Below are positions 55,538 to 63,675 of a stretch of 64,000 nucleotides of DNA, piece by piece. Source of the DNA: Solimonas aquatica (GTDB taxonomy: Bacteria; Pseudomonadota; Gammaproteobacteria; Nevskiales; Nevskiaceae). The stretch covers positions 78,535 to 142,534 of the forward strand of contig NZ_FOFS01000014.1 in NCBI RefSeq assembly GCF_900111015.1. The letters are read 5' to 3'. The notes beneath the pieces are model-generated. The model made no database searches. It was not told where the DNA came from and saw only the letters and a list, made by a program, of their open reading frames with translations. The translations under genes and the position numbers were made by a program. Each line of letters starts with the position of its first letter. The stretch's first letter is position 1.

Positions 55538-55697
55538 GGTCTGTTCGCCTTCCCTTTGCGCACTGCGACGGAGACGGTTTTGGCGCAGGGCAAGGCGGCA
55601 GGCGCGCCGCTTGGTGATTCCAAGCAAGCGACTGCCAACGCCCGCCCTGCGCGATTTCCGACAGCAACGCAGCGCGAAAGGGAAGGTGAACAGACCC
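55537..55697. repeat. Branched palindromic repeat element after the RND operon
   Basis: GGGTCTGTTCGCCTTCCC begins at 55537 and its inverted partner, GGGAAGGTGAACAGACCC, ends at 55697, with matching continuation for about 25 bp (two mismatches). Inside, GCGCAGGGC (55583-55591) pairs with GCCCTGCGC (55643-55651) and a TTGG/CCAA hairpin lies at the centre. It is a multi-stem intergenic element of about 160 bp with no coding signal. It may be exploited as the 3' end of the RND transcript. Confidence 0.65.
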
Positions 55698-55779
55698 CGG
55701 AGCCGCAGGCGCATGGGAAGGCCGGAGACACACCGCATAAGCGGGGAGGAGCCGGCGCGGGGCAACGGAGAAAAGGCTA

Positions 55780-56106
55780 ATGGCCACTGTGACGTATCGT
55801 GGCGGCATCGCGTCGGCGATGTCGGTCATGTTGATGTTGAGCATTCTGATCGGAGCGCTGCCGGGCGTCGGCACGCTCACCGCCGGTGTGGTGGGCGGTC
55901 GCATGGCCGGCAGCACACGCGAGGCGGTGCTGGCCAGTTTTGCGCCGGCGCTGTTTCTCGCCGCCATGTTCACTGCGCTGGTGGGGCTGCTCTCGGGCAT
56001 GCCGCTGATCGGCGCGCTCGCCGAACTGGGCAGTCTGGCCCTGGTCTCGGTGCAGGTGGGCGGGCTGCTGCTCGGCGCCTTGATCGGCGGACTGCTGAAT
56101 CACTAA
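55780..56106 (+). CDS. Small glycine-rich membrane protein
   Basis: A 108-residue protein with about three hydrophobic helices rich in Gly/Ala/Leu (MSVMLMLSILIGALPGVGT, then ALVGLLSGMPLIGALAEL). A GTLTAGVVGGRMAGST segment and the length are reminiscent of DUF5518-like small membrane proteins, but I do not assert membership. AAGG precedes the ATG closely. It is followed 16 nt later by yggU. Confidence 0.6.
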   Translation: MATVTYRGGIASAMSVMLMLSILIGALPGVGTLTAGVVGGRMAGSTREAVLASFAPALFLAAMFTALVGLLSGMPLIGALAELGSLALVSVQVGGLLLGALIGGLLNH

Positions 56107-56122
56107 GAGCTGAGGCGCGCGT

Positions 56123-56422
56123 GTGCCGCCACGGTTGGAGTCGGCAGTGGCCAGCGTGCGTCTGCAGGTGAAGGTGAGCCCCAAGGCCGCGCGCGATGCG
56201 CTGCTGGGCTGGCATGAAGCGCAGCTCAAGCTCAGCGTCACCGCCGTGCCGGAACGCGGCAAGGCCAATGCGGCCGTGCGTGAGCTGCTGGCGGACTTGC
56301 TGCGCATTCCCAAATCGCGCATCACCCTGCTGCGCGGCGACACCAGCAGTCAGAAGCTGTTCGAGATCGAAGGCCTGGACGAGGCCGAGCTGCGTCGGCG
56401 CATCGACGCCCAGACCAAATGA
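56123..56422 (+). CDS. yggU: YggU family (DUF167) protein
   Basis: A 99-residue protein with the DUF167 signature VRLQVKVSPKAARDALLGWH ... VPERGKANAAVRELLADLL ... RITLLRGDTSSQKLFEI. Function unknown; the fold resembles nucleic-acid-binding proteins and the gene is very widespread. Two GTG starts are possible, at 56123 (GAGG upstream) and 56147 (GGAG upstream, starting MASVRLQV). The family's N-terminus does not decide between them. A long hairpin begins at the stop codon. Confidence 0.88.
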   Translation: MPPRLESAVASVRLQVKVSPKAARDALLGWHEAQLKLSVTAVPERGKANAAVRELLADLLRIPKSRITLLRGDTSSQKLFEIEGLDEAELRRRIDAQTK

Positions 56423-56449
56423 ACGCGGCGCCTTGCGGCGCCGTGTTCA
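56420..56449. terminator. Hairpin between convergent yggU and TPR genes
   Basis: A 13-bp stem (TGAAC with GTTCA outside and GGCGCC/GGCGCC inside, loop TTGC) begins at the yggU stop. No clear T-run follows, so it is a probable but weak bidirectional terminator. Confidence 0.5.
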
Positions 56450-56466
56450 TCACTTAAAGCCTTCAA

Positions 56467-57279
56467 TCAGCCCCAATCGTCACCACCACCGGCGTCGGCG
56501 CTGCTGTCGTCCCAGCTTCCGGCATCATTGACGCCGAAGTCCGCACCGCCCATGTCGGCGTTGCCGCGACGATCATCCAGACCCGCCGCATCGTCGCGCA
56601 CCAGAACTTCGCGCCCGCGTTCGCCATTGCCGAGCACGCGATTCATCAGCGCCTCGCCGGCCACGATGCCGGCACCGGCGGCCAGACCACCCGCCAGCCC
56701 CGTGGCCAGGGTCGAGCCCAGGCCGCCGCCGGCAGGCGGCGTGCCGGGATAAGGGCCGTTGCCAGGGCCATAGGTGGCGCCATTGGCCGGCGGCAGCTGC
56801 GGCACGTAGGCCACCGGGCGGCGCGCGCTGCGCCAGGCGAAGAACAGACCCAGCAAGAGCGCGCCCAGCACGATCGGTGTCCAGGGAATCGAGGGGACGC
56901 TCTGCGGTGTGCCGCTGCTGGGGGCATGGGAGGTCGGCACGCTGGCGCCGCTGAGCCGGGCACGCAAGGCCGTCACCGCTTCAGGCTTGGCGAAGGGCAG
57001 GCCAGGCGCCAGACGTTCGGCGGTGGCCAGTTGTTCGCGCGCGCCGACGATGTGACCCTGACGCGCGTCGAGTTCCGCCGCCACGTAGTGCGCCTTGGCG
57101 CTGTTGGGATGATCGGCCAGCACCGTGCCGATCATGGTCTGCGCCTGATCCAGATGTCCGGATTCGGCGGCCTGATAAATCTCGTGCAGCGAGGGATCGG
57201 CGGCGCTGGCGGGCAGCGACGCAGCGGAACCAATCAGCGCCACCGACAGCAGCAGCGCACGCGCAAGACCCTGAGGCAT
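56467..57279 (-). CDS. Secreted/anchored TPR protein
   Basis: A 270-residue protein with a signal peptide (ending SASLPASAA), two TPR-like repeats (LHEIYQAAESGHLDQAQTM; AHYVAAELDARQGHIVGAR), a Ser/Pro linker, a second membrane helix near residues 132-147 (PIVLGALLLGLFF), a Gly/Pro-rich linker, and an acidic C-terminus ending GGGDDWG. I do not recognise a named family; a similar layout occurs in gammaproteobacterial membrane-anchored TPR proteins. AAGGAG lies 9 nt before the ATG at 57279; the longer reading upstream is not supported. Confidence 0.65.
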   Translation of the reverse strand: MPQGLARALLLSVALIGSAASLPASAADPSLHEIYQAAESGHLDQAQTMIGTVLADHPNSAKAHYVAAELDARQGHIVGAREQLATAERLAPGLPFAKPEAVTALRARLSGASVPTSHAPSSGTPQSVPSIPWTPIVLGALLLGLFFAWRSARRPVAYVPQLPPANGATYGPGNGPYPGTPPAGGGLGSTLATGLAGGLAAGAGIVAGEALMNRVLGNGERGREVLVRDDAAGLDDRRGNADMGGADFGVNDAGSWDDSSADAGGGDDWG

Positions 57280-57452
57280 GTTTTCATTCTCCTTACAGAG
57301 CGAAAGGCTCCGGACGCAGACTTGGATCGTCACTTTCGCAAAGTGGTTCACCGATGCCTGCTTTTCAAGACCTCGTTACGGCGGCGGCAACTGTGACGCG
57401 GCGCTTTGTCGATGTTCAGCCAGCAATCAGGCGGTGCCACTAAAGTGACTCG

Positions 57453-57532
57453 TGTTGAAGGTTCCCCGACCTTCAACGGAGTTGCCCAACTCCCCCCTAG
57501 ATGGCCCGCGTTCCCCAACGCGGGCTTTTTTT
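57453..57532 (+). ncRNA. Second C-rich-loop RNA (sRNA or mgtA leader)
   Basis: Three consecutive hairpins: GTTGAAGGT/ACCTTCAAC with loop UCCCCG (57454-57477); GGAGTT/AACTCC with loop GCCC (57478-57493), followed by an unpaired CCCC; and GCCCGCGTT/AACGCGGGC with loop CCCC (57504-57525), ending in seven T, a strong intrinsic terminator. A possible -10 (TAAAGT, 57441-57446) precedes it. The loops match those of the RNA at 41170-41279. Because it lies 37 nt before mgtA on the same strand, it could instead be an attenuated mgtA leader. Confidence 0.65.
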
Positions 57533-57568
57533 GTGCGCGTGATGATGACGAGCGGCTAAGCTGCGCGC

Positions 57569-60301
57569 ATGTCTCTCGGCACTGAGCCAAGCACTGCGGC
57601 GTCGCGGCCGAAACGGGCGGGACGTCGTCATACCTGGGGGCTGTTCTCCTCGCGCAAGCTGCTGCGTCACTTCCGGCGTCTGGCATTGCCCGTCGGACAT
57701 GCGCAGCTGCGCCCCGAGCGCGCCAGCGCCGAGCAGGCCGCACCGCTGCTGCAGGCGGCGCAACAGGATGAGGCCTCCTTGCTGCAGCGCTTTGGCACGC
57801 AGCTGGCCGGACTGGATGCGACGCAAGCCGCGCAGCGCCTGCGCGAGCACGGCGCCAACGAGATCGGCCAGGAGCGGCCGCTGCGCTGGTATGAACATCT
57901 CTGGGCCTGCTATCGCAATCCCTTCAATCTGCTGTTGAGCCTGCTGGCACTGGTCTCGTATTTCACGCAGGACCTCAAGGCCGCCGTCGTGATCGGCAGC
58001 ATGGTGGTGTTTTCCACCGCGCTGCGTTTTGTGCAGGAAGCACGCTCCAATCACGCTGCCGAAAAACTGCGCGCCATGGTGCAGTCGCGCGCCACGGTCT
58101 TGCGTGACGCCCGCGCGCAGGAGCTGCCGCTGTCGCAGCTGGTGCCGGGCGACATCGTGCAGCTTTCCGCAGGCGACATGATTCCCGCCGATCTGCGCGT
58201 GCTCGGCGCCAAGGATCTGTTCGTGAGCCAGGGCGCGCTCACCGGCGAGTCGCTGCCGGTGGAGAAGTTTGCGCAGCTGCGCGCTGCCGCGCCGCGTGAG
58301 CCGCTGGACTGCGAGACCCTGTGTTTCATGGGCACCAATGTGGTCAGCGGCGCCGCCACCGCGCTGGTGATTGCCACGGCGGATCAGACCTACTTCGGCG
58401 CACTGGCCCAGCGTGTGGCCGCCAGCAACGGCGCCGCCAACGCCTTTCAGGCCGGCGTGAACCGGCTGAGCTGGCTGCTGATCCGCTTCATGCTGGTGAT
58501 GTCGCCGCTGGTGCTGATCATCAACGGTGTCACCAAGCATGACTGGCTGGAAGCGTTTCTGTTCGCGCTGTCCATTGCCGTGGGCCTCACGCCGGAAATG
58601 CTGCCGATGATTGTCACCGCCACGCTGGCGCGCGGCGCGGTGGCCTTGTCGCGGCAGAAAGTGATCGTGAAGCGCCTGGATGCAATCCAGAACCTGGGCG
58701 CCATGGACGTGCTGTGCACGGACAAGACCGGCACGCTCACCCAGGACCGCATCGCCCTGCAGCGCCACACCGATGCCCAGGGCCGCGAGTCCGCGCAGGT
58801 GCTGGACTATGCCCTGCTCAACAGCCACTACCAGACCGGTCTGAAAAACCTGCTCGACGTGGCGGTGCTGGAGCATGGCGCGGCGGATCAGCAGCCGCCC
58901 CTGCTGGATCAGTATCAAAAGCTGGACGAGATTCCCTTCGACTTCGAGCGGCGTCGCATGTCGGTGCTGGTGGCGCGCGGCGCCGAAGCGCCGCTGCTGA
59001 TCTGCAAAGGCGCAGTGGAAGAAGTGCTGCAGGTGTGCGCCAACGTGCGCGATGGCGAACAAGAGTTGCCGCTGGACGCTGCGCGCCTGGCACAGATCCG
59101 CGAGGTGGCCGGCAAGCTCAATGGCGAGGGCCTGCGCGTGGTGGGCGTGGCCACGCGCACGCTGCCGCCGGCGCAGCACGCGGTGACGCGCCAGGACGAG
59201 GCGCAGCTCACGCTGCAGGGTTACATCGCATTTCTGGATCCGCCCAAGGACTCCACCGCGCCGGCGCTGCGCGCGCTCAAGGACAGCGGCGTGACGGTGA
59301 AGATTCTCACCGGCGACAACGAGCGGGTGACAGCCCAGGTCTGCCGTCAGGTGGGCCTGCCGGTGACACGCATCGTGCTCGGCCCCGAGCTGGAAGGTCT
59401 GGACGAGACGCGGCTGCGCGCGCTGGCCGAAGAAGCCACGGTGTTTGCGCGCATGACGCCGGCGCAGAAGGAGCGTCTGGTGCGCTGCCTGCATCAGGCC
59501 GGGCACGTGGTGGGCTTTCTGGGTGACGGCATCAATGATGCGCCGGCCCTGCGTGCCGCCGACGTGGGCATTTCCGTGGACACCGCCGTGGACATCGCCA
59601 AGGAAGCGGCCGACCTGATCCTGCTGGAAAAGAGCCTGATGGTGCTGCATGCCGGCGTGCGCGAAGGCCGCCGCACCTTCGCCAACATGCTCAAGTACAT
59701 CAAGCTCACCGCCAGCTCCAACTTCGGCAATGTGTTTTCGGTGCTCATTGCCGGCGCGCTGCTGCCCTTCCTGCCGATGCTGCCGCTGCACCTGCTGGTG
59801 CAGAACCTGCTGTATGACTTCTCGCAGTCCGCCATCCCTTTCGACAGCGTGGACGAGGAATTCCTCAGCCGCCCGCAGCACTGGCAACCCGAGGACGTGA
59901 GCCGCTTCATGCTGCACTTCGGGCCGCTGAGTTCGATTTTCGATCTCATCACCTTCGCACTGCTGTGGTTCGGTTACGGCGCCAGCACGCCGGCCACGCA
60001 GAGCCTGTTCCAGTCCGGCTGGTTTGTGGAAGGGCTGCTGTCGCAGACCCTGATCGTGCATCTGATCCGCAGCCGTGCCCCGCCCTGGGCGGCCAGCCGG
60101 CCGGGCCGCCCTCTGCTGCTGGCCACCGCCGCAGTGGTGCTGATTGGACTGACGCTGCCGCAGTCGCCATTGGCCGCGTACTTCAAATTGCAGGCCCTGC
60201 CCGGCAGCTATTTCATCTGTCTGTTGGTGATTCTGCTGGCATATGCAGCCCTGGTGCAGGCGATGAAGGGGGCATACACACGTCGCTACGGTTGGCAATA
60301 G
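57569..60301 (+). CDS. mgtA: Magnesium-translocating P-type ATPase
   Basis: A 910-residue P3B-type ATPase importing Mg2+. Features in order: the cation-ATPase N-terminal region (GANEIGQERPLRWYEHLW), the actuator motif LTGESLPVEK, the phosphorylation motif DKTGTLTQD, TGDNERVTAQV, the hinge GDGINDAPAL and a C-terminal membrane block (LLYDFSQSAIPFDSVDEE, an MgtA hallmark). The N-terminal extension is basic. No Shine-Dalgarno is obvious before the ATG at 57569. A terminator-ending RNA sits directly upstream. I do not see an M-box or an mgtL-like leader peptide. Confidence 0.94.
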   Translation: MSLGTEPSTAASRPKRAGRRHTWGLFSSRKLLRHFRRLALPVGHAQLRPERASAEQAAPLLQAAQQDEASLLQRFGTQLAGLDATQAAQRLREHGANEIGQERPLRWYEHLWACYRNPFNLLLSLLALVSYFTQDLKAAVVIGSMVVFSTALRFVQEARSNHAAEKLRAMVQSRATVLRDARAQELPLSQLVPGDIVQLSAGDMIPADLRVLGAKDLFVSQGALTGESLPVEKFAQLRAAAPREPLDCETLCFMGTNVVSGAATALVIATADQTYFGALAQRVAASNGAANAFQAGVNRLSWLLIRFMLVMSPLVLIINGVTKHDWLEAFLFALSIAVGLTPEMLPMIVTATLARGAVALSRQKVIVKRLDAIQNLGAMDVLCTDKTGTLTQDRIALQRHTDAQGRESAQVLDYALLNSHYQTGLKNLLDVAVLEHGAADQQPPLLDQYQKLDEIPFDFERRRMSVLVARGAEAPLLICKGAVEEVLQVCANVRDGEQELPLDAARLAQIREVAGKLNGEGLRVVGVATRTLPPAQHAVTRQDEAQLTLQGYIAFLDPPKDSTAPALRALKDSGVTVKILTGDNERVTAQVCRQVGLPVTRIVLGPELEGLDETRLRALAEEATVFARMTPAQKERLVRCLHQAGHVVGFLGDGINDAPALRAADVGISVDTAVDIAKEAADLILLEKSLMVLHAGVREGRRTFANMLKYIKLTASSNFGNVFSVLIAGALLPFLPMLPLHLLVQNLLYDFSQSAIPFDSVDEEFLSRPQHWQPEDVSRFMLHFGPLSSIFDLITFALLWFGYGASTPATQSLFQSGWFVEGLLSQTLIVHLIRSRAPPWAASRPGRPLLLATAAVVLIGLTLPQSPLAAYFKLQALPGSYFICLLVILLAYAALVQAMKGAYTRRYGWQ

Positions 60302-60391
60302 CCGGGCGGTGGCCAACCGGCCCCGAATGTGCTTCACTGCCCACTGATCCGGTACAAGCTTGAGCGTGCCGGCCGCCAATGGGAATGAGAA

Positions 60392-61180
60392 ATGCGCAGA
60401 TTGATTCTGGGGGCTTTGCTTTGCGTGCCGTTTGCCGGCCACGCTGAAAGCCTGAGTGCGGTGCAGGCCTGCATGCAGGCCAATGTCAGCAAGGAGCTGC
60501 GGGTGCACGCCTTCACGCTCACCACCACCGAGAGCGACGGTGCCACCCGCGTGATCTCCGGCCGCATGGCGCTGACCAGCACCCAGAGCGCCGAGGGCCA
60601 GTTCCAGCTTCGCGCGGTGCTGCGCGTGAGCCAGCCCGACAGCTTTGCCGGCGCCGCCTATCTGGTGCGCGAAGTGGGCGATCCGCAGGATTCGGCCATG
60701 TATGTCTACCTGCCGAGCATCCGCGCCGTGCGCGCCGTGTATGACAACTTCGGCGACGGCGCTCTTCTGGGCAGCGACTTCAGCTATCGCGATCTCAAGC
60801 AGCTGCAGAGCGGCTTCAGCGGCAGCCAGCTGAGCCTGGAAGGCGAGGACCGCGTGGAAGGCCGGCGCAGCTTCCGCCTCACGCTCACCCCCGCCAGCGG
60901 CACCTGGGAATACAGCAGCGTGAAATTCTGGGTGGACGCGCAAAGCTGCGTGCCGCTCAAGGCGCAGTACCTGCAGGGCGAGCACGCCGTGAAGGAACTG
61001 AGCGTGCCCGCCACCGGCCTGCGCCAGGCCGGCAAGAGCTGGTACGCCACGCAGCTGCGCATGAACAATCTGGACAACGGCACGCAGACGGTGCTGAGCC
61101 TGGCCGACATCGACGCGCCCAAGATCCCGTCGCCCGAGCTGTTCAACGTGCAGACCTTCTTCCTGCCGGGCAGCCTGTAA
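60392..61180 (+). CDS. LolA-like outer-membrane lipoprotein-sorting family protein
   Basis: A 262-residue secreted protein with a signal peptide ending GHAES. The mature part matches the LolA-like group (PF17131 type) by YVYLPSIRAVRAVYDN, LLGSDFSYRDLKQL and VKFWVDAQSCVPLKAQYL. Members often accompany RND/MMPL exporters and are thought to move lipids or lipoproteins through the periplasm. Here it stands next to mgtA and an SDR gene without an exporter. GGGAATGAG precedes the ATG at 60392. Confidence 0.8.
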   Translation: MRRLILGALLCVPFAGHAESLSAVQACMQANVSKELRVHAFTLTTTESDGATRVISGRMALTSTQSAEGQFQLRAVLRVSQPDSFAGAAYLVREVGDPQDSAMYVYLPSIRAVRAVYDNFGDGALLGSDFSYRDLKQLQSGFSGSQLSLEGEDRVEGRRSFRLTLTPASGTWEYSSVKFWVDAQSCVPLKAQYLQGEHAVKELSVPATGLRQAGKSWYATQLRMNNLDNGTQTVLSLADIDAPKIPSPELFNVQTFFLPGSL

Positions 61181-61280
61181 GCCCCCCGAGCCGCGTCGCC
61201 GTCACCCCAATGCAGGAGGCCGCCGCCCGGCCCGTCGTCCAATAATCCCGCCACCAACGAAGCGGCGAGGAGCACGGGCC

Positions 61281-62048
61281 ATGCAGGCAGCAGCGTTTCC
61301 CCAGGGTGCGGTACTGGTGGTGGGCGGCAGTGGCGGCATTGGCCAGGGCGTGGCGAAAAGCTTCGCCGCCGCCGGCGCCGACGTGGCCATTCTCTATCGC
61401 AGCAAGCATGAGATTGCGCAGCGCGTGGCCGCAGACATCCGCGCGCTGCAGCGCAAGGCCAGCCTGCACGCCAGCGACGTCACCGATGCCGCCGCCGTAC
61501 GCCGCGCCATCGCCGAGGTGATGGCCGAGCACGGCCGCATCCACACCGTGGTCTGGGCCGCCGGCCCCGTGGTGGAGCAGCTGCCGCTGGCCGAAACCGG
61601 CGAAGCGCTGTGGAAGCGCTCTTTCGACATCGAGGTGCACGGCTTCTATCAAGTGGTGCAGGCCACGCTGCCGCATCTGCGCGCACAAGGCGGCGGCTCT
61701 TATGTGCACCTGGGCTCCGCCGGCCATGTCTACTGGCCGCCCAAGGACGGCCTCTCCGTGATTCCCAAGGCCGCCAACGAAGCCTTCATCAAAGGCATTG
61801 CCAAGGAAGAGGGCCGGTACAACATCCGCGCCAATTCCATTCTGGTGGGTGTGATTGAAGCCGGCATGTTTCTGGAACTGTCGCGGCGCGGCGTGTTTGA
61901 CCAGCAGTGGATAGACGAGACGCAGAAGATGCTCTGCCTCAAGCGCTGGGGCCAGCCCGAACACATCGGCAGCGCGGCGATCTTCCTGGCGACGAACGAC
62001 TATGTGACCGGGCAGCAGATCAATGTTTCGGGCGGGTTTGGCGTGTAA
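61281..62048 (+). CDS. Short-chain dehydrogenase/reductase lacking catalytic Tyr
   Basis: A 255-residue SDR. The cofactor loop GGSGGIGQG (residues 15-23), WAAGP in place of NNAG, the Ser of the triad (LGSAGHV, Ser146) and Lys163 are all in place, but the position of the catalytic Tyr (Ser146 + 13, the Y of YxxxK) is Ser159 in GLSVIPKAAN. Either it is a non-canonical enzyme or it has a binding rather than redox role. The C-terminal substrate-loop region YVTGQQINVSGGFGV is normal. GGAG lies about 9 nt before the ATG. Confidence 0.85.
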   Translation: MQAAAFPQGAVLVVGGSGGIGQGVAKSFAAAGADVAILYRSKHEIAQRVAADIRALQRKASLHASDVTDAAAVRRAIAEVMAEHGRIHTVVWAAGPVVEQLPLAETGEALWKRSFDIEVHGFYQVVQATLPHLRAQGGGSYVHLGSAGHVYWPPKDGLSVIPKAANEAFIKGIAKEEGRYNIRANSILVGVIEAGMFLELSRRGVFDQQWIDETQKMLCLKRWGQPEHIGSAAIFLATNDYVTGQQINVSGGFGV

Positions 62049-62102
62049 GCAAAGCAGGCCGCACGCGCCTCGCATATCCCCGCCGCATGAAACTGCCGTA
62101 TT

Positions 62103-62142
62103 CCCCTCTCCCCTCGCGGGAGAGGGGCCAGGGGAGAGGGGG
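62103..62142. repeat. CCCCTCTCCC palindromic repeat
   Basis: CCCCTCTCCC (62103-62112) and GGGAGAGGGG (62118-62127) form a hairpin, and a further GGGGAGAGGGG-type copy follows directly. It matches the module at 39001-39041. It lies 55 bp after the SDR stop and may terminate it. From here to the integrase gene I see no coding sequence. Confidence 0.65.
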
Positions 62143-62212
62143 CGGCACCTGCGCTGACCACTCCAGGTCCTGCGCTCGCGCGCTCGTCGCTTGCGAAGCT
62201 GGCGCTTCGCAT

Positions 62213-62241
62213 CAGTCCACTAGATATGATCTAGTGGACTG
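62213..62241. repeat. Perfect 13-bp inverted repeat spanning the intI stop
   Basis: CAGTCCACTAGAT (62213-62225) and ATCTAGTGGACTG (62229-62241) are separated by 3 bp and contain the integrase stop codon. TAGTGGAC recurs at the IS3 end near 63674. It may be a terminator or an abutted pair of IS ends. Confidence 0.6.
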
Positions 62242-63197
62242 ACCACTCCTCGCCCTCCTCGATTCAGGACGTGGGTGTAGATCATGGTGGTGCTCACGTC
62301 CTCATGTCCCAGCAACTCCTGCACCGTGCGGATGTCATAGCCGCTCTGCAGCAAATGCGTGGCGAAGGAATGTCGCAGCACATGGGGCGTGCAGGGCTTG
62401 ACGATGCCAGCGCGCACCGCTGCGCCGCGAACGGCCTTCTGCACACTGTCCGGCAGTATGTGATGCCGCCGCCGGACGCCGCTGCGGGGATCGATCGAAA
62501 TCTGCGGCGCTGGAAACACGTACTGCCAGCCCCAGGTTTTCGGCGCGTTGGGATACTTCACGGACAGCGCATCCGGTAGCCACACCCGACCCAGACCGTC
62601 CGCAAGATCGCCGTCGTGCAACACCTTGGCTGCCGCCAACTGTTTGCGCAGCGGCAGCATCAGATTTTCCGGCAGCATCGTCACCCGATCCTTGCCACCC
62701 TTGCCGTCACGGACCACGATCTCGCGTCGCTCAAACTCAATATCCTTCACCCGCAAGCGCAGCCCTTCCAAGACACGCATGCCAGTGCCGTACAACAAGG
62801 CCACGATCATCCACATGGTGCCGTTGAGTTCATCGAGCAAGGCGCTGACCTCGCGCTGCGTCAGCACCACCGGCAGCTTCTGTCTCGCCTTGGCCTGCAC
62901 TATTTCTTCCAACCAGGGAAGATCGACTGCAAGCACCTCGCGATACAAGAACAGGAGCGCGGACTTGGCCTGATTCTGCGTGGACGCCGAGACATTACGC
63001 TCGCTGGCCAGATGACTCAGGAATGCCGAAACCTCTGTGGCGCCCAAGGTGGCTGGATGCTTGCGGCCGTGGAACAGGATGTAGCGCCGCGCCCAGTCCA
63101 CGTAACTGGTTTCCGTGCGGATGCTGTAATGCCTCAGCCGCAAGGCCTCGCGCATCCGATCAAGAAGCTTCGGCGGTGATCCGGCGGCCTGTTCCAT
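62220..63197 (-). CDS. intI: Chromosomal integron integrase
   Basis: A 325-residue tyrosine recombinase of the IntI family. The catalytic set is complete: Arg141 (TGMRVLEGL), His272 and Arg275 ([13 protein letters not shown]), His298 ([10 protein letters not shown]) and Tyr307 (IYTHV). The IntI-specific insertion that binds folded attC DNA is present at about residues 206-247 ([20 protein letters not shown], then RRRHH). It starts at the ATG at 63197; the longer open frame to 63347 runs into attI. It ends with the usual [10 protein letters not shown] tail, so it is full length. The gene is transcribed away from the cassette platform, as in all integrons. Confidence 0.95.
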   Translation of the reverse strand: MEQAAGSPPKLLDRMREALRLRHYSIRTETSYVDWARRYILFHGRKHPATLGATEVSAFLSHLASERNVSASTQNQAKSALLFLYREVLAVDLPWLEEIVQAKARQKLPVVLTQREVSALLDELNGTMWMIVALLYGTGMRVLEGLRLRVKDIEFERREIVVRDGKGGKDRVTMLPENLMLPLRKQLAAAKVLHDGDLADGLGRVWLPDALSVKYPNAPKTWGWQYVFPAPQISIDPRSGVRRRHHILPDSVQKAVRGAAVRAGIVKPCTPHVLRHSFATHLLQSGYDIRTVQELLGHEDVSTTMIYTHVLNRGGRGVVSPLDHI

Positions 63198-63334
63198 CCG
63201 CAAAATTTTAGTCCGCCCTAAAAAGCCAACAGCGAACCAAGTCATTGTTTCGACGGATGCCTGCGGCACCCTGCATTGAATTAGGCGGAAGGCGGGGCTA
63301 GGCTGGGGGCCATCTAAATCTAGTTGGGCCGCAA
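63198..63334. other. attI region and intI promoter
   Basis: Between the integrase start and the first cassette ORF. GTTGGGC at 63323-63329 fits the GTTRRRY core at which cassettes are inserted, placing the crossover after the G at 63323. On the minus strand TAAAAT (63210-63205) is a possible -10 of intI. I do not see a clear LexA box. Confidence 0.65.
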
Positions 63335-63580
63335 ATGAATAGCTCATTGGTTGACGTCACAGCGAATCAGAGGCGGAAGGTCGGCCGTCGAATCTTTATC
63401 TGGGGAGGCGTGGCGGTGTTTGTCCTTGAGGCTCCGCTCGTCGTTCATGGCGCCAGTCTAGCCCGCAATCACACGCCGGGCCGTCTACCTTTCCTACTTG
63501 CTGCTGCTGCCATTTGCTACTTGTGCATTGGCATCTGGGTTATCGCGATCCGCTGGGCAGTTCGGCGCGTGCCAAAATGA
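63335..63580 (+). CDS. First integron cassette gene, small membrane protein
   Basis: An 81-residue protein with two membrane helices (about residues 21-38 and 52-74, [18 protein letters not shown] and [19 protein letters not shown]) and basic ends. I recognise no family, which is usual for cassette genes. It begins 11 bp after the attI crossover and has no good Shine-Dalgarno, also common in cassettes. An attC begins 51 bp after its stop. Codon use is less GC-rich than the neighbouring chromosome. Confidence 0.65.
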   Translation: MNSSLVDVTANQRRKVGRRIFIWGGVAVFVLEAPLVVHGASLARNHTPGRLPFLLAAAAICYLCIGIWVIAIRWAVRRVPK

Positions 63581-63630
63581 TCTTCACGCATTGCCCTGGC
63601 TGTTCTGGCATAGCATATAGCGGCAGCTCG

Positions 63631-63675
63631 GCCTAACAAGGCGCTCCACGCGAAGGGACGATTCCTTTGGTTTAG
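63631..63675 (+). other. 5' half of attC, interrupted by an IS
   Basis: GCCTAAC (63631-63637) fits the RYYYAAC core and is followed by AAGGCGCTCCA and CGAAGGGAC, the usual left half of an attC. The complementary right half, which should end in GTTRRRY, does not follow. Instead an IS3-type end begins at about 63674. Confidence 0.6.

Noticed and set aside
57380..57568. M-box (Mg2+) riboswitch upstream of mgtA
   Set aside because: The region has three simple C-loop hairpins and none of the M-box conserved loops that I know.
63611..63675. Intact attC with both core sites
   Set aside because: Only the left half is visible; the expected complementary half is replaced by the IS end.
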